A program made the translations under genes and the position numbers. The notes beneath the pieces are model-generated. The model was not told the origin of the DNA and ran no database searches. It saw nothing but the letters and a program-made list of their open reading frames with translations. Positions 6,513-12,712 of a stretch of 15,794 nucleotides of DNA are shown here, piece by piece (position 1 is the first letter of the stretch; every line of letters begins with the position of its first letter). Location: NCBI GenBank assembly GCA_964521575.1, contig CAZFSR010000019.1, forward strand, positions 1 to 15,794, read 5' to 3'. This DNA comes from 79-D21 sp964521575 (GTDB lineage: Bacteria > Synergistota > Synergistia > Synergistales > 79-D21).

Positions 6513-7631
6513 GTGGAGGCCGGGAAGATCCCCTTCAACACACTGAAACCGGTTTTCGAAAAACACCGGGAGGAATACGAGCGGGCCGCGCTGGAGGTTC
6601 TCCGGTCGGGGTCGTACGTTCTCGGGGAGCAGGTGGAGACCTTCGAAAGGGAGTTCGCCGCCTTCGTGGGAACGGAACACTGCGTTTCCGTGAACTCGGG
6701 TCTGGACGCCCTGAGGCTGGCCTTCCAGGCCCTGGGGATCGGGCCGGGGGACGAGGTGATCGTGCCGGGGAACACCTACATCGCCTCGGCCCTGGCGGTT
6801 TCCCTGAACGGGGCCGTGCCGGTCTTCACCGAGCCTGACGGCTTCTTCGGGCTGGACCCGCTGGAAGCCCGAAGGGCCGTCACGGGAAGGACGAAGGCGA
6901 TCCTGCCCGTCCACCTTTACGGGCAGGCCTGCGGCATGGACGCCCTGTCTTCGATGGCCGCCGGGCTGGGGCTTTGCGTGGTGGAGGACTGCGCCCAGTC
7001 ACACGGGGCGACCTTCGGCGGCCGGATGACGGGGAGTTTCGGGAACGCGGGCTGTTTCAGCTTCTACCCCACCAAGAACTGCGGCGCCTTCGGAGACGGC
7101 GGAGCCGTCACGACAAACGACGGGACCCTCGCGGAGGCGCTGCGCCGCCTGCGGCATTACGGCACGGGACCCGACGGGTCGCACGGGGCCGCGGGCTGGA
7201 ATTCGCGCCTGGACGAGATCCAGGCGGCCTTGCTGCGGGTGAGGCTCCGGCACTTGAAGGAAACCCTGGAAGCCCGCGCCCGGCTCGCCCGCCGCTACCT
7301 GGAGGGGATCAAAAACCCGGCGGTCGGGCTGCCCCGGGTCCGAAGCGGAGCCGTCCACACCTGGCACCTCTTCGTCGTCCGCTGCCCGGCGCGGGACGCC
7401 CTGGCGGAATGGCTGGCCCTGAACGGGATCGGGTCGAAGGTCCACTACCCCGTTCCCCCGCACGCGACCCCGGTTTACGGGAAGCCCGGTTCGCCCCGGG
7501 GCGGGCTTCCCCTCACGGAGGCACTCGCCGGGGAAATCCTGAGCCTGCCCCTCTTCGAGGGGATGACGGAAGGGGATTCGGACCGGGTCATCGAGACGGT
7601 GAACGCCTTTTCGCCTCCTCGTAGGGGTTAA
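6513..7631 (+). CDS. DegT/DnrJ/EryC1-type PLP aminotransferase, FdtB/QdtB-like
   Basis: A 372-residue sugar aminotransferase of normal family length. The PLP-binding features are visible: NSGLDAL (61-67) for the phosphate, VVEDCAQSHGA with Asp159, and FYPTKNCGAFGDGGA with the Schiff-base Lys188. The C-terminal domain has the usual HTWHLFVVR strand and VHYPVPPH. Next to an FdtA/QdtA-type isomerase, the likely reaction is amination at C3 of dTDP-3-keto-6-deoxyhexose using glutamate, giving a dTDP-3-amino-3,6-dideoxyhexose (Fuc3N or Qui3N type). The start is GTG 6513, with AGAGGGGG about 10 bases upstream. Its last 44 bases overlap the end of the convergent acyltransferase gene. No rmlA/rmlB homologues are in the window, so the dTDP-4-keto precursor must come from elsewhere in the genome. 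Confidence 0.92.
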   Translation: MEAGKIPFNTLKPVFEKHREEYERAALEVLRSGSYVLGEQVETFEREFAAFVGTEHCVSVNSGLDALRLAFQALGIGPGDEVIVPGNTYIASALAVSLNGAVPVFTEPDGFFGLDPLEARRAVTGRTKAILPVHLYGQACGMDALSSMAAGLGLCVVEDCAQSHGATFGGRMTGSFGNAGCFSFYPTKNCGAFGDGGAVTTNDGTLAEALRRLRHYGTGPDGSHGAAGWNSRLDEIQAALLRVRLRHLKETLEARARLARRYLEGIKNPAVGLPRVRSGAVHTWHLFVVRCPARDALAEWLALNGIGSKVHYPVPPHATPVYGKPGSPRGGLPLTEALAGEILSLPLFEGMTEGDSDRVIETVNAFSPPRRG

Positions 7632-8310
7632 GCCGGTAGGCGGGAAGATCGTCCACGCTCTTGACCGCCTTCGCGGGCGAACCCACGTAGACGCCGCGGC
7701 GGTCCGCCTTTCCCTTCAACAGGGACCCGCTTCCCAGCAGCGCGTAGTCTTCCATGACGGCCATGTCGAGGAGAGTAGCGTTCAGGCAGACGTCGCACCC
7801 CCGGCCGATGCGGGAATAGGACGAGACCACGGCCCCGTTGGAGAAGTGGCAGAAAGGCCCTGCCTGGACATCGTGCCCGAAGGAGACGTTCGTCCCCACG
7901 AAGGAGCAGGCCCCTATCCGGACGCCGCTCATGAGGCAGCTGCCGGGGCAAAGGACGACGCCGGGCTCGAGGGTCACGCCGGGAGCCGTGAAGGCCATGG
8001 GGTGGACAACCGTGACGAAGCTTTCGAGGGGAACCCCCATCCGGGCAAACGCCTCCTCCTTGAGCTTGCCGTGGCCGACCGGGTGGATGGCGAAAGCGAA
8101 ACGGTATCCCTCCCGGGCGAAGCGGGACGCGTCGTCCAGCCTGCCCACGACGGGCAGCCCCCGGATGGTGCATCCCTCCTCCGAAAAGAGGGCGTCGTTC
8201 AGGAACCCCTCCACCCGCCACTCGAAGCCGTGGCGAAGCCGCATGTCCTCGATGCACGCCCAGGCGTTCCCGCCGGTGCCCTCTCCCCCGGCGACCAGGA
8301 TCCTCTCCAT
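7588..8310 (-). CDS. NeuD/PglD-type sugar N-acyltransferase, left-handed beta-helix
   Basis: A 240-residue protein with two parts. The first is a Rossmann-like N-terminal domain (MERILVAGGEGTGGNAWACIED, about 1-90). The second is a hexapeptide-repeat beta-helix (about 105-215; APGVTLEPGVVLCPGSC, IGACSFVGTNVSFGHDVQAG, IGRGCDVCLNATLLDMAVMED). His146 in SFGHD sits where PglD has its catalytic base. It ends with VYVGSPAKAVK, the usual end of such coils. Family members transfer an acyl group, usually acetyl, from acyl-CoA to an amino sugar; here the likely acceptor is the 3-amino sugar made by the neighbouring aminotransferase. The ATG at 8310 has AAAGGGGGG upstream. It is transcribed toward the aminotransferase and overlaps its 3' end, and it diverges from the BKACE gene across a short gap. 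The acyl donor is unproven. Confidence 0.87.
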   Translation of the reverse strand: MERILVAGGEGTGGNAWACIEDMRLRHGFEWRVEGFLNDALFSEEGCTIRGLPVVGRLDDASRFAREGYRFAFAIHPVGHGKLKEEAFARMGVPLESFVTVVHPMAFTAPGVTLEPGVVLCPGSCLMSGVRIGACSFVGTNVSFGHDVQAGPFCHFSNGAVVSSYSRIGRGCDVCLNATLLDMAVMEDYALLGSGSLLKGKADRRGVYVGSPAKAVKSVDDLPAYRLNPYEEAKRRSPSR

Positions 8311-8336
8311 TCGGCCGGTCCCCCCTTTTTCGTTTC

Positions 8337-8345
8337 TGTTATGAT
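8337..8345 (+). promoter_or_regulatory. Extended -10 promoter of the BKACE-glycosyltransferase pair
   Basis: TG (8337-8338), one base, then TATGAT (8340-8345) is a good extended -10; no clear -35 is present. Transcription would start near 8352, only a few bases before ATG 8355. That makes the later start at 8394, which has a Shine-Dalgarno, more credible. Confidence 0.45.
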
Positions 8346-8393
8346 CCTTTCAAGATGATTTTATCCCGACCGATCCGGCAGGAGGGGGTTCCC

Positions 8394-9230
8394 CTGGACA
8401 AGCTGATCGTCAACCTCGCACCGACGGGCCTGAAGCCGTCGAATCCCGTGAACCCGAACGTCCCGGTTTCCCCGGGCGAGATCATCCGGCAGGTCGACGA
8501 GTGCGCCGCCCTCGGGGTTTCGATCGTCCATCTCCACGCTAGGGAGGAGGACGGTTCCCCCACCCACCGCAAAGAGATCTTCCGGCGGATCATCGAGGGA
8601 ATCCGGGAGCGGAGGCCGGACCTGGTGATCTGCGTTTCCGTCAGCGGCAGGGCCTTCCCCGAGTTCTCGCTGCGCAGCGAGCCGCTCGACCTGGAAGGCG
8701 ACGCCAGGCCGGACATGGCTTCCCTGACGCTCGGGTCGATGAATTTCTACCGGGAGGCCTCGGTCAATTCCCCGGACACGATCCGGGCCCTCGCCGGGAA
8801 AATGGCCGAGAAGGGCATCAAGCCGGAAATCGAGATCTTCGACATGGCCATGATCGACCAGATGAAGTGGCTCGCCTCGAAAGGCTTCATCACGCCGCCG
8901 TTCTACGCGAACCTCATCCTGGGCGCCCCCATCCACCAGCCGCTCGACCCGGGCCGCCTGGCGCTTCTCGTCCGGGAGCTCCCGCCGGGAACCTGCTGGG
9001 CCGGGGGAGCCATCGGCCCCGCCCAGCCCCGCGTCAACGCCATGGCCATCGCCATGGGCGGGCATGTGCGCGTCGGCCTGGAGGACAACCTTCACTGGGA
9101 TCCAGGCCGTTCACGCCTGGCCCGGAACGCCGAACTCGTCGAGCGGGTCGTCGGCATCGGGCAAACCCTGTGCCGGGAGGCGGCCACGCCGTCGGAGACG
9201 CGGGAGATCCTCGGCCTGCCCCAAAGGTGA
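8394..9230 (+). CDS. BKACE family enzyme (DUF849, beta-keto acid cleavage; Kce-like fold)
   Basis: A TIM-barrel zinc enzyme of the superfamily that cleaves a beta-keto acid with acetyl-CoA, giving acetoacetate and a new acyl-CoA. I place the start at CTG 8394. AGGAGGGGG (8380-8388) is correctly spaced, the protein then begins with the family's usual (M)DKLIVNLAPTG, and the key residues fall on the Kce numbering as I remember it: zinc ligands His46 and His48 (HLHAR), Glu230 with Arg226 and Asp231 (HVRVGLED), and Ser82. The formal alternative is ATG 8355, adding 13 residues without a visible ribosome site. Position 14, Glu in Kce, is Lys here, within the APTGLKP variant seen in other DUF849 branches, so lysine-fermentation activity on 3-keto-5-aminohexanoate is not implied. 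It is translationally coupled (GTGA overlap) to a glycosyltransferase and sits in an amino-sugar cluster, so it may supply an acyl-CoA. Substrate unknown. Confidence 0.88.
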   Translation: MDKLIVNLAPTGLKPSNPVNPNVPVSPGEIIRQVDECAALGVSIVHLHAREEDGSPTHRKEIFRRIIEGIRERRPDLVICVSVSGRAFPEFSLRSEPLDLEGDARPDMASLTLGSMNFYREASVNSPDTIRALAGKMAEKGIKPEIEIFDMAMIDQMKWLASKGFITPPFYANLILGAPIHQPLDPGRLALLVRELPPGTCWAGGAIGPAQPRVNAMAIAMGGHVRVGLEDNLHWDPGRSRLARNAELVERVVGIGQTLCREAATPSETREILGLPQR

Positions 9231-10213
9231 CCGCGTTGGCAAGCGGGCGCCCCCTCTTTTCCGTCATCGTCCTGCTTTACAACCAGGCCCGCTTCGTGGA
9301 GGAAGCGCTGGCGTCGGTCCGGGACCAAACCTGGGACCCCATCGAGCTCCTGGTCTGCGACGACGCCTCGACCGACGGGTCGGCGGACCTGGCGGAGCGG
9401 TGGGCCCTGGAGAACGGGGCCCGTTTCGCGCGATGGAAGGTGTTGCGCCAGGAGAAGAACCGGGGGATCCTGCCCAACCAGCTGGCCGGGATCCGGGAAA
9501 GCCGGGGGGAGTACGTCAAGACCCTGGCGGCGGACGATCTGCTGCTGCCGGAGGCCCTGGAGGCCGCGGCGGATTTTTTCGGCCGGGAACCGGGCTTCGG
9601 CCTGGCCTGCGGCGGGGTGCAGGCGTTCAGGGTCGTCGAGGGGCGGATGGAGCTGGGCGGGAAATCGCCCCGCCGGCGCAACCTTCCCCTGTTCAGCCTG
9701 CCCGCCGAGCTCCAGTACCGCGCCCTGGCAACGCGCCGATACAGCATCTCGGCGCCGTCCGTCTTCGCAAGAAGAGCGGCCTACGAACGGATCGACCTGG
9801 CTTCGACGGGAATCCGGCTATACAACGACTACCCGACCTGGCTGAGCGTCACGCTGGAGGGTTTCCGTTTCGGTTTGATCGGGAAGGACACGGTGCTGTA
9901 CCGCAAAAGCCCGTCTTCGGTCTCGCAGAACCTGGATGCGCACGGGCCGAAGATGCGGAGAAGGTGGGAAACCGACCATTTCAAGGTCTACCGGGCGATC
10001 GTCCTGCCGAACCGTCACAGGCTGAGCCGGGCGGAGCGCATCGACGTCCGGTGCAGGGCCCTCAAGGCACAGAACTGCGCGCTCTACCGTAACCGGCCCC
10101 TGAAGCGGCTTGCCTCCTGGGCCTGCCTTTTCGCGATGTCGGCGGTGAACCCGCTGAAGTGGAAGGCCCTGGCCCTTTCCGCCCGCAGGCGGCTCGGGGC
10201 CGGCAAGGACTGA
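9227..10213 (+). CDS. Family 2 glycosyltransferase
   Basis: A protein of 328 residues with a GT-A fold at the N-terminus. It shows SVIVLLYNQARFVEEAL (12-28), CDDASTDGS (44-52) with the nucleotide-binding Asp pair, and LAADD (100-104) as the metal-binding DxD equivalent. The remaining half is basic, with NDYPTWLSV and RRRWETDHFKVYRA; there are hydrophobic residues near the end (LASWACLFAMSAVNPLKW) that may touch the membrane. It probably transfers the (acyl)amino sugar made by the neighbouring genes to a glycan on the inner membrane face. The start GTG 9227 overlaps the BKACE stop by 4 bases; TTG 9236, with AAGGTGA 5 bases before it, is an alternative. It converges with the unknown gene at 10243, with 29 bases between their stops and only a weak hairpin there. 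Donor and acceptor are not evident. Confidence 0.9.
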   Translation: MTALASGRPLFSVIVLLYNQARFVEEALASVRDQTWDPIELLVCDDASTDGSADLAERWALENGARFARWKVLRQEKNRGILPNQLAGIRESRGEYVKTLAADDLLLPEALEAAADFFGREPGFGLACGGVQAFRVVEGRMELGGKSPRRRNLPLFSLPAELQYRALATRRYSISAPSVFARRAAYERIDLASTGIRLYNDYPTWLSVTLEGFRFGLIGKDTVLYRKSPSSVSQNLDAHGPKMRRRWETDHFKVYRAIVLPNRHRLSRAERIDVRCRALKAQNCALYRNRPLKRLASWACLFAMSAVNPLKWKALALSARRRLGAGKD

Positions 10214-10242
10214 GGAGGCGCAAGGGAAAGCCCGTCCGCCTT

Positions 10243-11253
10243 TCACCAGTTCTTCGAAAGGATTTCAGCTTCCAGGGCGTCCAGTTCCGCCCGGTCCGGG
10301 GGCTCGAGGCGGGCCCGGAGCGCCTCCCGGGCCTTCATGCCGAGATTTTCCCGGCTTTCCCCCCCGGCAACATCCCCCCAGCCGATCTTCTGCTTCCCCA
10401 TGTACAGGTCGAGGTCCATGATGCGGCTCCCGTTCCCGGCGTACTCCAGGCCGACCAGGATCCGCTTCACCCCGGGCGGTTCGAGGGGCGTGACCATCTT
10501 AAGGCTGTAGCATTTCAGCTCCAGCAGGACTCTCGCGAAGTCCCGGCTCCAGCCCTCGCCCACCACCAGCCCCAGTTCCAGGGCCTCCAGAACGCGCATG
10601 ACCCGCCTGTAATGCAGGTCGTAGAGGCCGTACTTGTCGTAGAGCCGCAGTTCGATGGCGTTCCAGGACCGTTTGGACAGCCCGGACGTGACGTACCGGA
10701 CGATGCTGCGGCGCATCAGCCGGGAAGCCACCTCGTTCCTCATGGGAAGAACCACGCGCCGGGGATGCAGGTCCGAGGGCTCGATGATCTTCCCCAGCGG
10801 TTTTTCCGTGAACAGGACGGGGGTCCCCTGCTGCTCGGGCCACGCTGCCAGGTCCGGCCCCCCGGTTTCCTCGGCCCCGAGCTCGGTTTTCAGGAGATCG
10901 ACGATGGCGTCGAGTTCCCCGAAGGTCCGCACGATCAGCCCGCCCTGGCGGCTCTGCACCCGGTCGACCAGGGAACAGAGCCTCTCGTTCAGGAGGGCGC
11001 AGAGAAGGTCTTCGGTGCTTTCGCTGCTGACGAAAATGCGGCTCCCTTCCAGCCGGTTCCCGGAATCCCGGCCTTCCTCTCCCGAGGCGTCCTTCACGAT
11101 GACGAGCGTCTGCTGCTCGCCGGCCTTTTTCCAGGCTTCCCCCAGGTCGTAGGCGTGGTCAGCCAGCCTCCGGTCCAGGAAACGTTCGAGTTCGTCGGCG
11201 TTTTTCGTCTCGAACAGGAGCAGGCGGGGTCCTCCCCTCATCAGCGAGATCAT
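10243..11253 (-). CDS. Conserved-looking cytoplasmic protein of unknown function
   Basis: A 336-residue protein that I cannot assign to a family. There is no signal peptide and no membrane segment. The N-terminal third has alternating strands and helices (RLLLFETKNADELERFLDRRL, QQTLVIVKDAS, GSRIFVSSESTEDLLCALL, GGLIVRTFGELDAIVDLL), looking like a Rossmann-type or nucleotide-handling domain but lacking a P-loop. The middle (about 185-240) is very basic and helical, with RRSIVRYVTSGLSKRSWNA and DLHYRRVMRVLEAL, resembling a winged-helix or helix-turn-helix segment. The C-terminus is acidic and helical (RAELDALEAEIL). The ATG at 11253 follows GGGGGGAGGAAAG, a strong ribosome site. It is the last gene of the minus operon after the lytic transglycosylase and phosphoesterase-like genes (24 bases after the latter's stop). 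Codon use looks normal for the window. A role in envelope or signalling control is only guessed from context. Confidence 0.75.
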   Translation of the reverse strand: MISLMRGGPRLLLFETKNADELERFLDRRLADHAYDLGEAWKKAGEQQTLVIVKDASGEEGRDSGNRLEGSRIFVSSESTEDLLCALLNERLCSLVDRVQSRQGGLIVRTFGELDAIVDLLKTELGAEETGGPDLAAWPEQQGTPVLFTEKPLGKIIEPSDLHPRRVVLPMRNEVASRLMRRSIVRYVTSGLSKRSWNAIELRLYDKYGLYDLHYRRVMRVLEALELGLVVGEGWSRDFARVLLELKCYSLKMVTPLEPPGVKRILVGLEYAGNGSRIMDLDLYMGKQKIGWGDVAGGESRENLGMKAREALRARLEPPDRAELDALEAEILSKNW

Positions 11254-11277
11254 CTTTCCTCCCCCCTTCCGGCCCCC

Positions 11278-11919
11278 CTAGAGGCCGATTTTCCGTTTTT
11301 TCTGGCGCGCGTCGTGGACCGAGCGGGGGTAGTCGATGGAGTGGACGGTACGCGAGGCGAGGTCCAGCACGCGGATCTTCACGTTCCCGTTGAGGTAAAC
11401 CCTGCCGTCGGCGTCCGGGGGCAGGACGCTGGTGTCGTGGCCGTAAAAACCGAAGTCGGCAGGATCGTCGGCCACGGTCTTCCACAGGTCCTCCGCCCGG
11501 TGGGCGGCCGCGATCCGCACGCCTTCCAGGTCGAGGCGGGCACAGCCCTCGTAGACCTCGATGCGGCCGGACACAGGCGCGGCGAGGGCAACCACCACCG
11601 CGGGATCGTCGTGGTTGCCCAGGACGAGGAAGACCCGCTCCGCGGAAGTCGCCAGGAGAATCCCGAGCAGCGCGTTCACCTTCGCGGCGTAACGGCAGGC
11701 GTCGGGGCAGCGCGGACAGAGCTTGACCTCGTCCGCCAGGTCGCCGGTGTGGAGGATGAAACGGGGCCTCACGGCCTTGGCGAGCCGGGCCAGGTCCGGG
11801 TAATAGATGGAGGGGGTGTCCGAAACGTGCAGCAGGGCGGAACCGAGCCCCCGCGCTTCACGGGGCACCGGCGGGTTCCCGGTCATGAGCGCCAGGGTCC
11901 GGCGCAGGGTTTCCCTCAC
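11278..11919 (-). CDS. Calcineurin-like metallophosphoesterase with degenerate motifs
   Basis: About 213 residues of the metallophosphoesterase fold. Motifs in order are HVSDTPS (motif I, D-x-H expected, here DTP), ILHTGDLADE (motif II), LVLGNHDD (motif III), AAAHRAED (motif IV His) and YGHDTS (motif V, GHxH expected, here GHDT). So the Asp, GD, GNH and two His ligands remain, while two canonical His are absent. Three Cys in LCPRCPDACRY might bind another metal. From memory, SDTP-type relatives occur in other anaerobes. The start is uncertain: GTG 11919 is given. TTG 11934 would overlap the upstream stop as TTGA and add five residues; ATG 11886 is also in frame but would trim the N-terminus. 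It is coupled to the lytic transglycosylase gene. The substrate is unknown; a phosphodiester such as a cyclic nucleotide is possible. Reduced or altered activity is an inference. Confidence 0.78.
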   Translation of the reverse strand: MRETLRRTLALMTGNPPVPREARGLGSALLHVSDTPSIYYPDLARLAKAVRPRFILHTGDLADEVKLCPRCPDACRYAAKVNALLGILLATSAERVFLVLGNHDDPAVVVALAAPVSGRIEVYEGCARLDLEGVRIAAAHRAEDLWKTVADDPADFGFYGHDTSVLPPDADGRVYLNGNVKIRVLDLASRTVHSIDYPRSVHDARQKKRKIGL

Positions 11920-11930
11920 GATCGGGGGCT

Positions 11931-12575
11931 TCAAGGCGTCGCGGCCGACGCGGCCAGCGCGGCGATGTCCCCCTTGAGGGTCCGGTACGCCGAGAGAACC
12001 TTCTCCACGTATCCCCCGCCCCCTCCGACGTATTTTTTCAGCGATTTCGCCAGGTCGCCGCCGGAGGACTTGTGGTAGCAGGAGAAGATCCAGGCCCCGG
12101 CCAGGATGTTGTTGCGGGGGTCGAAGAGATCCTTGACCGTCCGGATCGAGGGGAAGGCCTTCGGCAGGCTCGGGGCGTGGGCCTTCCAGTTGACCTGCAT
12201 GAGCCCGATGTTGGAACGGCTCTGGGCCGACGGGTTGGCCCGGGATTCCCGGACGAGGATGGAGGCCACCACGAGGGGATCGACGCCGAAGAGGGTGCCC
12301 GCCTCCAGGACGTGGCCGGCGAAGCGCTCGGCCTTTTCCGCGCCAAGGTTCCGGTTCATGCGGGAGAAGAGGGCGGCGATGGCTTTTCGCTGGGCGGTGA
12401 CCAGCGGGTCTTCCGCCGGAGCCGGCTCCTCCCGGACGGGTTCTTCCTCGGCAATGACGGCAGGGGGGTTGGAGGGGTCGTAGAGTGGCGGCGTGTCGAG
12501 CTCCTCGGCGAGGGCCGCGCCCCCGGGGAGGGTGAGGAAAACAAGGAGAAACAGAACGGACAGGGTGCTTTTCAT
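11931..12575 (-). CDS. Secreted lytic transglycosylase (SLT domain)
   Basis: A 214-residue exported protein. The signal peptide is MKSTLSVLFLLVFLTLPGGAALA. Next come an acidic Pro/Glu linker (24-57) and a lysozyme-like SLT domain (about 62-205). The hallmark set is present: the catalytic Glu110 in LVRESRANPSA, then SNIGLMQVNWKAH, then NILAGAWIFSCYHKSSGGD and the Tyr-containing end YVEKVLSAYRTL. Such enzymes cut the MurNAc-GlcNAc bond of peptidoglycan and form 1,6-anhydroMurNAc. It is short, with no LysM or SPOR domain. The ATG at 12575 has AGGCGGGAT upstream. It is the first gene of a three-gene minus operon and its stop overlaps or nearly touches the phosphoesterase start. It diverges from the ABC-F gene over 137 bases. 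Confidence 0.9.
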   Translation of the reverse strand: MKSTLSVLFLLVFLTLPGGAALAEELDTPPLYDPSNPPAVIAEEEPVREEPAPAEDPLVTAQRKAIAALFSRMNRNLGAEKAERFAGHVLEAGTLFGVDPLVVASILVRESRANPSAQSRSNIGLMQVNWKAHAPSLPKAFPSIRTVKDLFDPRNNILAGAWIFSCYHKSSGGDLAKSLKKYVGGGGGYVEKVLSAYRTLKGDIAALAASAATP

Positions 12576-12601
12576 CGATCATCCCGCCTTTCGCGAATAA
12601 A

Positions 12602-12631
12602 AGGATACCTCCAAAAGGCCGATTTTCGCAA
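12602..12631 (-). promoter_or_regulatory. Possible promoter of the lytic transglycosylase operon
   Basis: On minus, TTGCGA (12631-12626), 18 bases, TATCCT (12607-12602): four of six matches in each box, ending about 27 bases before the ATG. Confidence 0.35.
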
Positions 12632-12712
12632 ATCCCCCCGCGGAACGGGACTGCAGGCGGGTTCCCGAGGACCCCCTTGCCCTTTGGGCCCCTTCCGTGG
12701 AGAATAGCCCTC

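Noticed and set aside
10159..12078. Plus-strand open frame of 639 codons
   Set aside because: It is antisense to two minus-strand genes, begins inside the glycosyltransferase gene and shows no recognisable domain.
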